A DNA stretch of 64,000 bases from Bradyrhizobium iriomotense (GTDB taxonomy: Bacteria > Pseudomonadota > Alphaproteobacteria > Rhizobiales > Xanthobacteraceae). Shown here in pieces: positions 25,095 through 35,001 of this stretch. The notes below the pieces were generated by a model. That model did not search any database and was not told the origin of the DNA. It saw only the letters and a list, made by a program, of their open reading frames with translations. Both the position numbers and the translations under genes were made by a program. The number at the start of each line of letters is the position of its first letter. Positions within the stretch are counted from its first letter, which is position 1. Location of the stretch: the NCBI RefSeq assembly GCF_018130765.1, contig NZ_JAFCJZ010000001.1:248001-312000 (forward strand), read 5' to 3'.

Positions 25095-27098
25095 TCACTC
25101 TCCCGAAGGTTCGACCACGGCGAGCTCGACGCCCTCCTGGACAATGTCGCCGACCTTGCATTTGATCGACTTCAGCACGCCGGCATAGGGCGCGCGCAGC
25201 GTCTGCTCCATCTTCATCACTTCGAGGGTCAGGATCGGCGCGCCCTTGTCGAGCGTGGCGCCCTCCTCGGCCAGCACGGCAACGACTGTGCCCGGCAAGG
25301 GTGCCGCGATCTTGTCCTCGCCGACATGCTCCTCGCTCTCGCCGCCGAACGGATCGACCCAGTGCAGGTCGAAGCGGCCGTTGCGCGTGCGCAGGTACAG
25401 CTCATGGCCGTCGATCACGGCTGCGACCGACGATTTGACACCATCCAGAGTCAGATCGAAGCCGCCGTCCTTCGCCGCGATCGTGAACGCCAGCTCGCGC
25501 TCGCCGATCACCAGGGTGGACAGCCCGCTGCCGTAGTTCAGAGCGATCTTCTGCTCCGGACCATGGCCGACGCGAAAGGAAAAGCTGCGCTGGCGGCGGC
25601 CGACCGGCTGCCAGCCGAAGGTCTGCCACGGCGAACTCGCCTCTGCCTGCGCGGCCTGCCGCTCCTCGTTGACGATCGCGGCGACTGCGGCGCAGAGCTC
25701 GAGCTCTCCGGGCGCCGGCGCCGCGGACGTCAGCACCGCCAGCTCGCGCTCGATGAAACCGGTGTCGATCGCATTGGTCCGCACCTTCGGGTGCGTGATC
25801 AGGGCGGACAGGAACGGGATGTTGGTGACGATGCCGCGGACATCCGACTCTTCCAGGCCGCGGTTGAGGCGATCGATCGCAACGTCCCGGGTCGGCGCCC
25901 ATGCAATCGTTTTTGCCAGCATCGCATCGTAATAAGGCGAGACGCTATCGCCCTCACGATAACCCGCGTCGATGCGCAAGCCCCCGGTTTCCGCCGGCAG
26001 GCGCCAGGTCGAGATCCTGCCGACCGAGGGCATGAAGTTCTTGGTCGGGTTTTCGGCGTAGACGCGCGCTTCGATCGCGTGGCCGTTGAGCTTGATCTCG
26101 TCCTGCTTCAGCGGCAGCGCCTCGCCGAAGGCGACGCGCAGCTGCCACTCGACCAGATCGATCCCGGTGATCAGCTCAGTCACGGGATGCTCGACCTGCA
26201 GGCGCGTGTTCATCTCGATGAAGAACACGTCCTTGCCGTCGGAGACGAACTCGATGGTGCCGGCGCCGACATAGCTGACCGCGCCGGCGGCCTTGCGCGC
26301 CGCGGCGCAGACGGTCTCGCGCTGCGCGGCATTGAGCGTCGGCGACGGCGCTTCCTCGATCACCTTCTGGTGGCGGCGCTGCAACGTGCATTCGCGCTCG
26401 AACAGTGACAGCAGGTTGCCGTGGCTGTCGCCGATGATCTGCACCTCGATATGTCTGGGATTGTCGACATATTTCTCGATCAGCATGCGGTCGTCGCCGA
26501 ACGCGGCCAGGGCTTCGCGCTTGGCGCTGACGATCGCAGGCCCGAGCTCGGCCGCGGAGCGCACGATGCGCATGCCGCGCCCGCCGCCGCCGGCGGAGGC
26601 CTTCACCAGCACGGGGAAGCCGATCCTGTCGGCCGCCTTCGAAAGCGTCGCCTCGTCCTGGGCCTCACCGTGATAGCCCGGCACCAGCGGCACGCCGGCT
26701 TTCTCCATCAGCTCCTTCGAGCCGGATTTCGAGCCCATCGCCGTCATCATCCCGGCGGTCGGGCCGACGAACACCAGCCCGGCGTCCAGGCAGGCCCGCG
26801 CGAATTCCGCATTCTCCGACAGGAAGCCGTAGCCGGGATGCACGGCCTCGGCGCCGGTCTTTCGCGCGGCCTCAATCAGCCGCTCGACATTGAGATAACT
26901 GTCGCGGGCACGTGCCGGCCCGAGCAGCACGGCTTCATCGGCGAGCGCGACATGCATGGCGTCGCGGTCGGCCTCGGAATAGACCGCGACCGTGCGCAGG
27001 CCCATGGCGCGGGCGGTGCGGATGACACGGCAGGCGATTTCGCCGCGGTTGGCGATCAGAAGGGTGCGAAAACGCCGGTAGAGCATTGAGCGGTCCAT
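25095..27098 (-). CDS. Methylcrotonyl-CoA carboxylase alpha subunit (biotin carboxylase with biotin carrier domain)
   Basis: 667 residues: a biotin carboxylase domain (LLIANRGEIACRVIRTAR, the ATP loop KASAGGGGRGMRIV, EMNTRLQVEHPVTE), a linker BT domain and a C-terminal biotinyl domain with EVMKME (biotin on about Lys629). With the beta subunit it carboxylates 3-methylcrotonyl-CoA. The assignment over propionyl- or acetyl-CoA carboxylase rests on the neighbouring isovaleryl-CoA dehydrogenase and HMG-CoA lyase. The start is ATG 27098, with ATG 27086 as alternative. Confidence 0.92.
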   Translation of the reverse strand: MDRSMLYRRFRTLLIANRGEIACRVIRTARAMGLRTVAVYSEADRDAMHVALADEAVLLGPARARDSYLNVERLIEAARKTGAEAVHPGYGFLSENAEFARACLDAGLVFVGPTAGMMTAMGSKSGSKELMEKAGVPLVPGYHGEAQDEATLSKAADRIGFPVLVKASAGGGGRGMRIVRSAAELGPAIVSAKREALAAFGDDRMLIEKYVDNPRHIEVQIIGDSHGNLLSLFERECTLQRRHQKVIEEAPSPTLNAAQRETVCAAARKAAGAVSYVGAGTIEFVSDGKDVFFIEMNTRLQVEHPVTELITGIDLVEWQLRVAFGEALPLKQDEIKLNGHAIEARVYAENPTKNFMPSVGRISTWRLPAETGGLRIDAGYREGDSVSPYYDAMLAKTIAWAPTRDVAIDRLNRGLEESDVRGIVTNIPFLSALITHPKVRTNAIDTGFIERELAVLTSAAPAPGELELCAAVAAIVNEERQAAQAEASSPWQTFGWQPVGRRQRSFSFRVGHGPEQKIALNYGSGLSTLVIGERELAFTIAAKDGGFDLTLDGVKSSVAAVIDGHELYLRTRNGRFDLHWVDPFGGESEEHVGEDKIAAPLPGTVVAVLAEEGATLDKGAPILTLEVMKMEQTLRAPYAGVLKSIKCKVGDIVQEGVELAVVEPSGE

Positions 27099-27102
27099 CG
27101 CA

Positions 27103-28707
27103 TCACATCCTGAACAGGCCGAATTTCGTCGGTTCGATCGGCGCATTCGACGCCGCCGAGAGGCCGAGGCCGAGCACGAGGCGCGTGTCGGCCGGGTCGA
27201 TCACGCCGTCGTCCCACAGACGCGCGGTCGCATAATACGGGTGCCCCTGGCTCTCATATTGGGCGCGAATGGGCTCGCGGAATTTATCTTCCTCTTCCTT
27301 CGACCAGCTATCGCCCTTGGCCTCGATATTGTCGCGGCGGACCTGGCTCAGCACCATCGAGGCCTGCTCGCCGCCCATCACCGAGATGCGCGCATTCGGC
27401 CACATCCAGAGGAAGCGCGGTGAATAGGCGCGGCCGCACATGCCGTAATTGCCGGCGCCGTAGGAGCCGCCGATCACGACGGTGAATTTCGGCACGGAGG
27501 CGGTCGCAACCGCCGTCACCAGCTTGGCGCCATCGCGCGCGATGCCGCCGGCCTCGTACTTCTTGCCGACCATGAAGCCGGTGATGTTCTGCAGGAACAC
27601 CAGGGGAATGCCGCGCTGGCAGCACAGCTCGATGAAATGCGCGCCCTTCAGCGAGCTCTCGCTGAACAGGATGCCGTTGTTGGCGATGATGCCGACCGGA
27701 TAGCCCCAGATATGGGCGAAACCGCACACCAATGTCGTGCCGTAGAGCTTCTTGAACTCGTCGAACTCCGAGCCGTCGACGACGCGGGCAATGATGTCGC
27801 GCACGTCGAACGGTTTGCGGCCGTCAACGGGCACCACGCCGTAGATCTCCTCTGCCGCAAACAGCGGATCGCGCGGCTTATGCATGTTGAGGTTCGGCCG
27901 CACCGACGGCTTCAGCGTGCCGACGATGCGCCGGGCGATCCCGATCGCATGGGCATCGTTCTGCGCGTAATGGTCGGTCACGCCGGATTGCCGCGAATGC
28001 ACGTCGGCGCCGCCGAGCTCTTCGGCGCTCACGACCTCGCCGGTCGCGGCTTTCACCAGCGGCGGGCCGCCGAGGAAGATGGTGCCCTGGTTGCGCACGA
28101 TGATGCTCTCGTCCGACATCGCCGGCACATAGGCGCCGCCGGCGGTGCAGGAGCCCATCACGATCGCGATCTGCGGGATGCCCTGTGAGGACATCTGCGC
28201 CTGGTTGTAGAAGATGCGGCCGAAATGCCGCTCGTCCGGAAAGATCTCGTCCTGCAGCGGCAGGAAGGCGCCGCCGGAATCGACCATATAGACGCAAGGA
28301 AGATTGTTCTGCCGCGCGATGTCCTGCGCCCGCAGATGCTTCTTCACCGTCATCGGGTAATAGGTGCCGCCCTTGATGGTGGCATCATTGGCGACGATCA
28401 CGCATTCGCGGCCCGAGATGCGCCCGACGCCGGTGACAACGCTCGCCGAATGCACGTCACCGCCATAGAGGCCATAGGCCGCAAGCGGCGACAGCTCCAG
28501 GAACGAGGTGCCGGGATCGACCAGCAAGTCGACGCGCTCGCGTGCCAGCATCTTGCCGCGCGCGGTGTGGCGGTTGCGCGAGGCCTCGCCGCCGCCGCCG
28601 GCGACCTGGCTGAGCTTTTCGCGCAAGTCCGCGACGAGGCCGCGCATGGCCTCGGAATTGCGCGCAAAATCCGACGAAGAAGGATCGATGCTGGAATGGA
28701 GCGGCAT
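27103..28707 (-). CDS. Methylcrotonyl-CoA carboxylase beta subunit (carboxyltransferase)
   Basis: 534 residues of the acyl-CoA carboxyltransferase family. Visible features are the [21 protein letters not shown] start of the domain, [16 protein letters not shown] and the second oxyanion region [16 protein letters not shown]. It moves CO2 from biotin to methylcrotonyl-CoA. It sits between the dehydrogenase and the alpha subunit in one operon, with only short gaps. Confidence 0.93.
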   Translation of the reverse strand: MPLHSSIDPSSSDFARNSEAMRGLVADLREKLSQVAGGGGEASRNRHTARGKMLARERVDLLVDPGTSFLELSPLAAYGLYGGDVHSASVVTGVGRISGRECVIVANDATIKGGTYYPMTVKKHLRAQDIARQNNLPCVYMVDSGGAFLPLQDEIFPDERHFGRIFYNQAQMSSQGIPQIAIVMGSCTAGGAYVPAMSDESIIVRNQGTIFLGGPPLVKAATGEVVSAEELGGADVHSRQSGVTDHYAQNDAHAIGIARRIVGTLKPSVRPNLNMHKPRDPLFAAEEIYGVVPVDGRKPFDVRDIIARVVDGSEFDEFKKLYGTTLVCGFAHIWGYPVGIIANNGILFSESSLKGAHFIELCCQRGIPLVFLQNITGFMVGKKYEAGGIARDGAKLVTAVATASVPKFTVVIGGSYGAGNYGMCGRAYSPRFLWMWPNARISVMGGEQASMVLSQVRRDNIEAKGDSWSKEEEDKFREPIRAQYESQGHPYYATARLWDDGVIDPADTRLVLGLGLSAASNAPIEPTKFGLFRM

Positions 28708-28731
28708 GTTGATTCCAATGAGGTGAAGGAT

Positions 28732-29904
28732 TTAAGCCGTCTCGGCCATCAGTTCGCGGCCGATCAGCATGCGGCGCACCTCGGATGTACCGGCGCCGAT
28801 CTCGTAGAGTTTTGCGTCGCGCCAGAGACGCCCCACAGGGAATTCGCTGGTGTAGCCGACCCCGCCAAGCGCCTGGATCGCCTCGCCGGCCATCCACGTC
28901 GCCTTCTCCGCGGAGTAGAGGATCGCGGCGGCCGCATCCTTGCGCAAGCTGCGGGCGTGGTCGGCACGGTCGCAGGCGCGCCCGACCGCATAGACATAGG
29001 CGCGCGTGGCCTGCCAGGTCGCATACATGTCGGCGAGCTTGCCCTGCATCAGCTGGAAATCGCCGATCGGCTGGCCGAACTGCTTGCGCTCGTGCATGTA
29101 GGGGACGACGGCGTCCATGCACGCCGCCATGATGCCGAGCGGCCCGCCTGAGAGCACGGCACGCTCATAGTCGAGGCCGGACATCAGCACCTTGACGCCC
29201 TCGCCCACCTTGCCGAGCACGTTCTCTTCCGGCACCTCGCATTCGTCGAAGAACAGCGGATAGGTGTTGGAGCCGCGCATGCCGAGCTTGTCGAGATGCT
29301 GGCCGTGGGTAAAACCCTTGAAACCTTTCTCGATCAGGAAGGCGGTCATGCCGCGCGGGCCGGCCTCGGGATCGGTCTTGGCGTAGACCACCAGCACGTC
29401 GGCATCGCCGCCATTGGTGATCCACATCTTGGAGCCGTTGAGCACGTAACGGTCGCCGCGCTTGTCGGCGCGCAGCTTCATCGAGACCACGTCGGAGCCA
29501 GCGCCGGGCTCGGACATCGCGAGCGCGCCGATATTCTCGCCGGAGATCAGCTTGGGAAGATAGCGCTGGCGCTGGGCGTCATTGCCGTTGCGGCGGATCT
29601 GGTTGACGCAGAGGTTGGAATGGGCGCCGTAGGACAGCCCCACGGCCGCCGAACCGCGCGAGATCTCCTCCATGGCGACGATATGGGCGAGATAGCCCAT
29701 GTTGGAGCCGCCATATTGCTCCGGCGCGGTCATGCCGAGCAGGCCGAGGTCGCCAAGGCGCTTCCACAGGTCCGCCGGGAACAGATTGGCCTTCTCGATG
29801 TCGGCGGCGCGCGGGGTGATCTCCGCCTCCACGAAGGCGCGGAGCGTGTCGCGCAGCATGCCGATGTCTTCGCCCAGATCGAAATCGATGCTCGGGATGT
29901 TCAA
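28732..29904 (-). CDS. Isovaleryl-CoA dehydrogenase
   Basis: 390 residues of the acyl-CoA dehydrogenase family: [15 protein letters not shown] and [18 protein letters not shown] (FAD/substrate region), [20 protein letters not shown] and [20 protein letters not shown] (second signature). The catalytic Glu lies in the GLDYERA helix region, as in isovaleryl-CoA dehydrogenases. Start TTG 29904 is chosen because GGAGGA precedes it at the right distance and it gives the usual family length. It is the first gene of the leucine-degradation operon and divergent from an AraC-type regulator. Confidence 0.92.
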   Translation of the reverse strand: MNIPSIDFDLGEDIGMLRDTLRAFVEAEITPRAADIEKANLFPADLWKRLGDLGLLGMTAPEQYGGSNMGYLAHIVAMEEISRGSAAVGLSYGAHSNLCVNQIRRNGNDAQRQRYLPKLISGENIGALAMSEPGAGSDVVSMKLRADKRGDRYVLNGSKMWITNGGDADVLVVYAKTDPEAGPRGMTAFLIEKGFKGFTHGQHLDKLGMRGSNTYPLFFDECEVPEENVLGKVGEGVKVLMSGLDYERAVLSGGPLGIMAACMDAVVPYMHERKQFGQPIGDFQLMQGKLADMYATWQATRAYVYAVGRACDRADHARSLRKDAAAAILYSAEKATWMAGEAIQALGGVGYTSEFPVGRLWRDAKLYEIGAGTSEVRRMLIGRELMAETA

Positions 29905-29972
29905 GGCGATTCCTCCGTTATTTGAGCCCGAACCTAGCGGTCTCAGGGCCCTCGGGCGGTCGAAAAGGTTGC

Positions 29973-30003
29973 ATTTTCCGCCAAACTTGGCGAGGATTTT
30001 CCG
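29973..30003. promoter_or_regulatory. Candidate regulator site between isovaleryl-CoA dehydrogenase and AraC genes
   Basis: The 110-bp divergent spacer holds the palindrome CGCCAAACTTGGCG (29979-29992), flanked by a direct repeat ATTTTCCG (29973 and 29996). AraC-type proteins often bind direct repeats. This is a guess from symmetry and position only. Confidence 0.35.
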
Positions 30004-30014
30004 AGGGAGTTCCG

Positions 30015-31043
30015 ATGACTTTTCAAGCCGCAACCGCAGTCCCGCGTCGCGCCGTGACCCCCGCCGCCTTCGTCCGCGGCGTGGTTGCCGCCTATGAGCG
30101 GTATGGCCGCGATCCGGCTGAGGCCCTCAGCCGGGGCCAGGTAGCGCCAGACCTTGTCCATTCTCCGGATGGGCGGGTCACGGCTGTCCAGTTCGAGGCC
30201 CTCGCCGGCCATGCCATGCGCGAGCTCGACGACGAGGCGCTCGGCTGGTTCTCGCGCCGGCTGCCTTTCGGCACCTACGGCATGCTGTGCCGCGCCTCGA
30301 TCACCGCGCCGACACTGGAGGTCGCACTCAAGCGCTGGTGCCGGCATCATCGCCTGCTCACCGAGGACGTGCTGCTCGATCTCGAGGTCGGCGAGGAGAC
30401 CGCGGTCGTGTCGATCCGCGAGCAGCGCGACCTCGGGGCTTTGCGCGAATTCTGCCTGGTCACCCTGCTCCGCTACGTGCTCGGCTTCTCCTGCTGGGCG
30501 GTGGATTCCAGGATCGCGCTCCGCGCCGCCGAATTCCCCCACCCGGAGCCGGACCACGTCTCGGTCTATCCGACCATCTTTTGCAGAAACGTCCGCTTCG
30601 GCGCGGCCCATGCCCGCATCGTCTTCGACAAGCACTATCTCTCGCTGCCGCTGACCCGCAGCGCCGCCGATCTCGACAACATGCTCAAGGGCGCGCTTAG
30701 GCTCACCGTGCTGCCCTACCGGCGCGACCGCCTGCTGGTCGAGCGGGTCCGGCGCGTGCTGCGCAATGCGCGCGGACGCAGCCTCGGCGCCGAGGATGTC
30801 GCGAGCGAGCTGGCGCTCTCCACCCGCACCATGCACCGCCGCCTGCGCGAGGAGTCCACCTCACTGCGCGATCTCAAGGAAGAAGCAAAATTCGAGCTGG
30901 CGAAGCAGGAGCTGATGCGCGGCCGCACGCCGATCAAGCGGATCGCCGAGATCGCCGGCTTCCGCAACGAGAAGAGCTTTTCGCGCGCCTTCCGCACCTG
31001 GACCGGTGCCAGCCCGCGCGAGTTTCGCGGAAGATATCGCTGA
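30015..31043 (+). CDS. AraC-family transcriptional regulator with arabinose-binding-like N-terminal domain
   Basis: 342 residues. The N-terminal domain (about 20-210) resembles the ligand-binding domain of OruR/ArgR-type AraC proteins (GYGM-like [20 protein letters not shown]). The C-terminal HTH_18 domain has [20 protein letters not shown] and [19 protein letters not shown]. Start ATG 30015 follows GAGGGAG. It is divergent from the leucine/isovalerate operon and is its likely activator, with an acyl-CoA pathway intermediate as possible signal. Confidence 0.9.
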   Translation: MTFQAATAVPRRAVTPAAFVRGVVAAYERYGRDPAEALSRGQVAPDLVHSPDGRVTAVQFEALAGHAMRELDDEALGWFSRRLPFGTYGMLCRASITAPTLEVALKRWCRHHRLLTEDVLLDLEVGEETAVVSIREQRDLGALREFCLVTLLRYVLGFSCWAVDSRIALRAAEFPHPEPDHVSVYPTIFCRNVRFGAAHARIVFDKHYLSLPLTRSAADLDNMLKGALRLTVLPYRRDRLLVERVRRVLRNARGRSLGAEDVASELALSTRTMHRRLREESTSLRDLKEEAKFELAKQELMRGRTPIKRIAEIAGFRNEKSFSRAFRTWTGASPREFRGRYR

Positions 31044-31134
31044 GGCGCGCCGTTACCTGCCTGTCATAAACCAGCGGCCCCCGAGATCACTCCCGGAGGC
31101 CGCAATGTCCTGGATCAGGTCTTGAATTCAGGCG

Positions 31135-31422
31135 TTAGTTCTGCGCGCCCGAGCGAGGCTTGGGCTGCTTCGTCTGCTTCGGCTGGAAAGCGAGCGCGTC
31201 GTTGGTGGTCTTGGCGCCGCCGGCCTGCGAGCACGTGCCGCCGATGCCGCCGGCCGCCTGCCGGCAGGCTTCCATGGTCGGGAAACCGCAGCCATGAGCG
31301 GCCTGGGCGCCGTTGGTAATGCAGTAGTCGTCGGCCTTCGCAGCCGGTGCCGACAGAACAAGGAACGCAGACGCAAACAGCGTCGCAGCAGACGCTGCGA
31401 TCGTCTTCGAAGTCGAAGTCAT
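31135..31422 (-). CDS. DUF3551-like small exported protein
   Basis: 95 residues from ATG 31422 (AGGAAAAG upstream). A signal peptide ends near APAAKA. The mature part has DYCITNGAQAAHGCGFPTME and IGGTC, the cysteine and glycine spacing of DUF3551 proteins, which are abundant in Bradyrhizobium and of unknown function. The tail is Lys/Gln/Pro-rich. It is probably periplasmic. Confidence 0.75.
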   Translation of the reverse strand: MTSTSKTIAASAATLFASAFLVLSAPAAKADDYCITNGAQAAHGCGFPTMEACRQAAGGIGGTCSQAGGAKTTNDALAFQPKQTKQPKPRSGAQN

Positions 31423-31637
31423 GATGTCTTTTCCTGCTTCAGGGTCCCACAAAAGAGTCTTCGGCCTGCAACGCAGGCTGAGGTTCACACCTTGCATCTA
31501 GGCGACGAACGGGGACCGACAATCACGGCTCAGCGCATTGCAGGACTTCGTAAATCACATGTCACAGTTAGGTGAGTGAGTAATGTAATATAATTCGGAT
31601 TTTTTGAGCCCGACCGACGAAATAGAGATCGAATCCG

Positions 31638-32126
31638 CTACCCCGCCGGCACCGCCGCCTCCTGCAGCGGCAGCGGCACGTCCTTGGCGACGCCCAGCAC
31701 CGGAAAGCTGCGGACGTTCTTGACGTCGGGCATCGCTGCGAAATGCAGCAGCTGCTGGCGCATGCTCTCGACGCTCGGCGCGACGCATTTGAGGAGATAG
31801 TCGGTGTCGCCGGAAATCCGCCAGCATTGCTGGATGCGCGGGATCGCGGCGATCGAGCTCTCGAACGCCTCCAGCACCGGCTGAGCCTGGCTGCCGAGCT
31901 GGATCGAGACGAACGACACCACCTCATAGCCGAGCAGCCGCTCGTCGATCACGGCACGCACCGCCCGGATCACACCGCGGCTGAACAACGATTTCAGCCG
32001 CCGCAGGCAGTTCGGCGCGGAGACGCCGACGCGCAGCGCCAGCTCGTTGTTGCGGACCCGCCCGTCCTGTTGCAGCTCGGAAAGTATCTTCAGATCGACG
32101 CCGTCGAGCTGGTCACGCCCCGCCAT
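31638..32126 (-). CDS. Lrp/AsnC-family transcriptional regulator
   Basis: 162 residues. An N-terminal winged HTH (LDGVDLKILSELQQDGRVRN, then LALRVGVSAPNCLRRLKSL) is followed by a RAM/AsnC ligand domain (IDERLLGYEVVSFVSIQL, CWRISGDTDYLLKC). Such proteins sense amino acids and form octamers. Start ATG 32126 follows a G-rich stretch; an in-frame ATG at 32141 is an alternative. It stands alone, so its targets cannot be inferred. Confidence 0.9.
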   Translation of the reverse strand: MAGRDQLDGVDLKILSELQQDGRVRNNELALRVGVSAPNCLRRLKSLFSRGVIRAVRAVIDERLLGYEVVSFVSIQLGSQAQPVLEAFESSIAAIPRIQQCWRISGDTDYLLKCVAPSVESMRQQLLHFAAMPDVKNVRSFPVLGVAKDVPLPLQEAAVPAG

Positions 32127-32294
32127 ACCCCACCCCGTCATGGTCGTGTGATGCGAGGCAGCGAAGCACGCGGCGGAATTGGTGCCAAGGGGCTCAAGGA
32201 CAGCCTGCCCTGTGGTCACGAACTCACCCTGCCCCCAAAACGCAAATGCCCGGGCCTGGCCCGGGCACGACGCCGCGACAGAATGTGCCGAGCC

Positions 32295-32600
32295 TCAATG
32301 CGTCCAGGGCTCGCCGCGGCGGAACGAGAAATTGTCGGCATAGGCGACCGGCCGGCGGATCGAATCCTGGGGCTCGATCACCTGGTAGGCGATGCCCTTG
32401 CGCTCGCAATAGGCGACCGCCTCTTCCTTGCTGTGGAAGCGCAGGGTGATCTGCTGCTTCATGTCGCCCGACGAGGTCCAGCCCATCAGCGGCTCGACCG
32501 AGCGCGGCTGCTCCGGCTCGTAGTCCAGCTGCCATTCCTTCGTCTTGGACCGGCCGGATTGCATCGCGTTCTTGGCGGGCTTGAAAATGCGTGCGGTCAT
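32295..32600 (-). CDS. NDUFS4-like ETC complex I accessory subunit
   Basis: 101 residues matching the ETC complex I subunit conserved region: ARIFKPAKNAMQSGRSKTKE, WQLDYEP, PLMGWTSSGDMKQQITLRFH and a C-terminal YADNFSFRRGEPWTH. In alphaproteobacteria and mitochondria this small protein (18 kDa subunit) is an accessory part of NADH:ubiquinone oxidoreductase. It is located away from a nuo cluster here. Start ATG 32600. Confidence 0.92.
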   Translation of the reverse strand: MTARIFKPAKNAMQSGRSKTKEWQLDYEPEQPRSVEPLMGWTSSGDMKQQITLRFHSKEEAVAYCERKGIAYQVIEPQDSIRRPVAYADNFSFRRGEPWTH

Positions 32601-32853
32601 GGGTGGTCCGGGCCTCGTCTTTTCGTTCGATTTCGATGCGTCAGGGTGGCAGTTGGTGGAAACCTCAGGGATAGTATAGAGACACCAATCGGAAACTGAT
32701 CGGTGATTCCGGCCCCCCGGCAACCCCTCAGGACGGTATAGTCATTATGCTGCACCGTGACAATTGCGTACCCGCCCTCCGCGCCGGGATCCCGCCCGGC
32801 GGCACTACCCTCCCGATCTCAGCCTGTCCGCCCCCCTCGAGAGCTCCCGTCGC

Positions 32854-34026
32854 ATGGCCTTCCTGAACATCAACGCAACGCTCCCCGAGAAAGGCCGCGA
32901 CCTCCGGCTCGACCTGTTTCGCGGCGTCGCGAACTGGGCGATCTTCCTCGACCACATCCCCGACAACGTGGTGAACTGGATCACCACGCGCAACTACGGC
33001 TTTTCCGACGCCGCCGACCTGTTCGTCTTCATCTCCGGCTACACCGCCTCCTTCGTCTATGCGCGGATGATGCTGGACCGCGGTTTCATCGTGGGCGCCA
33101 CCCGGCTCACCAAGCGGGTCTGGCAGCTCTACGTCGCCCACATCATCCTGTTCGTGATCTACATCGCCTCGATCAGCTATCTCGCGCTGCGCTTCGGCGA
33201 TTCCGAGATGATCAACGAGTTCAACGTCGCCGGCCTCGTCGACAACGCCACCGAGACGCTGCGCCAGGGCCTGTTCCTGCGCTTCAAGCCGCTCAATCTC
33301 GACGTACTGCCGCTCTACATCGTGCTGATGGGCCTGTTTCCGCCGGTGCTGTGGTTCATGCTGCGCAAGCCCGATCTGACGATGGTGCTGTCGATCGTGC
33401 TGTGGCTCGCCGCGCGCCATTACGGCTGGAACCTCACCGCCTATCCGGCCGGTCAGTGGTACTTCAACCCCTATTGCTGGCAGGTGCTGTTCGTGTTCGG
33501 CGCCTGGTGCTCCATGGGCGGCGCACGGCGCTCGATGACGCTGATCAATTCGCCCATCACGCTGTGGCTCTGCCTCGGCTATCTCGCCTTCGCGCTGGTC
33601 ATGACCATGGCCGGCCGCTTCCCGACCTTCGGCGGCATGTTCCCGGAATGGCTGTTCTCGGCCTTCAACCCCAACGACAAGACCAATCTTGCGCCGTATC
33701 GCTTCCTCCACTTCGTCGTGATCGTGATCCTGGTGATCCGCTTCGTGCCGAAGGACTGGCCGGGCCTGGAGTGGAAGGTGTTCGACCCGCTGATCGTGTG
33801 CGGCCAGCAGTCGCTCGCGGTGTTCTGCGTCGGCGTGTTTCTGTCCTTCGTCGGCCATTTCGAGCTGTCGATGAGTTCGGGCTCGTTGTTCGCGCAGCTG
33901 TTCGTCAGCATCGCCGGCATCGCGATCATGACGACCGTGGCCTATTACATCTCGTGGTCGAAGAAGCAGGACAAGCCGCTGAAGCCGCCGCCGGCCAAGC
34001 CGGCGGCAGAGGCGAAGGCGGCCTGA
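32854..34026 (+). CDS. opgC: OpgC-family membrane protein (periplasmic glucan succinylation type)
   Basis: 390 residues, about ten membrane helices, OpgC/acyltransferase-3-like. The N-terminus RDLRLDLFRGVANWAIFLDH contains the Arg and His of the active region, then FSDAADLFVFISGYTASFVY. OpgC proteins add succinyl groups to osmoregulated periplasmic glucans. In Bradyrhizobium related proteins may modify cyclic beta-glucans. The C-terminal tail is Lys/Pro/Ala-rich and cytoplasmic. Start ATG 32854 is chosen because similarity begins there. Confidence 0.88.
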   Translation: MAFLNINATLPEKGRDLRLDLFRGVANWAIFLDHIPDNVVNWITTRNYGFSDAADLFVFISGYTASFVYARMMLDRGFIVGATRLTKRVWQLYVAHIILFVIYIASISYLALRFGDSEMINEFNVAGLVDNATETLRQGLFLRFKPLNLDVLPLYIVLMGLFPPVLWFMLRKPDLTMVLSIVLWLAARHYGWNLTAYPAGQWYFNPYCWQVLFVFGAWCSMGGARRSMTLINSPITLWLCLGYLAFALVMTMAGRFPTFGGMFPEWLFSAFNPNDKTNLAPYRFLHFVVIVILVIRFVPKDWPGLEWKVFDPLIVCGQQSLAVFCVGVFLSFVGHFELSMSSGSLFAQLFVSIAGIAIMTTVAYYISWSKKQDKPLKPPPAKPAAEAKAA

Positions 34027-34038
34027 GAGAGGCGGCAG

Positions 34039-34233
34039 TTACGCCGCCTCCTCACCATCGAACTCAGTGAACTTCTTGTAGATCCAGTCGCGGCCGTCGT
34101 GCCGTCGCCAGACCTTGCCGTAGACGAGCTGCCCGTTGATCGAGCGGCGTGGCACGATCACGGTCCAGAGGTGCCAGATTTCTGTCCAGCTCGACTGCGT
34201 ACTGACGGTTTTTAAGTTGCGATCGAAAGACAT
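34039..34233 (-). CDS. Hypothetical 64-residue protein
   Basis: A basic, Trp-rich small soluble protein (SSWTEIWHLWTVIVPRRSIN, GKVWRRHDGRDWIYKKF). The pattern is that of a conserved small protein, but I do not recognise a named family. It ends 12 bp from the convergent opgC stop. Confidence 0.65.
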   Translation of the reverse strand: MSFDRNLKTVSTQSSWTEIWHLWTVIVPRRSINGQLVYGKVWRRHDGRDWIYKKFTEFDGEEAA

Positions 34234-35001
34234 GACGCAGAACTCACAGAATACGCGCGCCGCGACGAACTGTGACCTTGTGTGAGCACGGATTTCAGGC
34301 AGCCCATCGCGAGCCGGGACTGATCTGATAACGCCCGCGGAGGCGGCCGCAACAACCGCTCGCCCTTAACCTAACCGATCAACCTTACCTGCCGTGGACG
34401 GGTGGCCGGACCGGTTGAAAGCCGACGCCGGCTTTTCTAGAATGCATGGGCGATTTGAGATGAGCGTGCCGTTTTGGACGCGCGGTGATTTTGAACTGAC
34501 ATTGATTTTGAAAAATGACTTACCGGCTGGGGCGACCGCAATGAATTTGCAGTGTGTATGTCTGCGCCTGGCGGTGCGATCGATGCCGCCTGCCCCATTG
34601 CTCAGGACGTCGGTTCAGGAGCCACCCAAGCCCGCCAACGACAATCAGATGGTCTGGCCTTTCGTGCCGTTTCCGCCCGGCTGGCACGCGTCGAGCTGAT
34701 TGCGTTGGGCCTGAAAAGCGCAACGCCGCACAAGCGGAATATCATCGCTTGGCGGCGTCCGTTTAGGCATTGGGCGCTGAAATCCCCAACACCCATATGT
34801 CTGTGACGACAGACAAAGGTTCGATGAACCTTTGGTAATTCTGCGCCCGTGGCCCCCGCCAATACTTTGAAAAATCGCGCGGAAGTCGTGCCCATGCGGA
34901 CAATGAGCGCCAGGGCTTTGGCCACCTTCAGGCATGCCTTGCGCGAGCGCTTCAGGACGCCATAGGCCACCTGCCCTGCGTCGGCGATCGATCAACCTGG
35001 G
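34234..35001. other. Gene-poor region with tandem perfect hairpins
   Basis: About 770 bp with no strong gene apart from the weak 34541-34699 candidate. It contains a copy of an 18-bp repeat at 34771-34788 and two abutting perfect hairpins: GTCTGT-GACG-ACAGAC (34799-34814) and AAAGGTTC-GAT-GAACCTTT (34815-34833). No poly-T terminator follows them. Confidence 0.6.
34541..34699 (+). CDS. Possible small hypothetical protein (weak)
   Basis: 52 codons from ATG 34541. The only protein-like part is the end, EPPKPANDNQMVWPFVPFPP. GGGGCG precedes the start. It could be a remnant or not a gene at all. Confidence 0.3.
   Translation: MNLQCVCLRLAVRSMPPAPLLRTSVQEPPKPANDNQMVWPFVPFPPGWHASS

Noticed and set aside
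31070..31105. A GCGGCC...GGCCGC hairpin after the AraC gene, considered a terminator.
   Set aside because: No T run follows on either strand and the stem has mismatches.
34602..34970. A minus-strand frame of 122 codons in the gene-poor region.
   Set aside because: It crosses the tandem hairpins and the dispersed 18-mer, has no recognisable domain, and the ribosome binding site is weak. Not supported enough to call.
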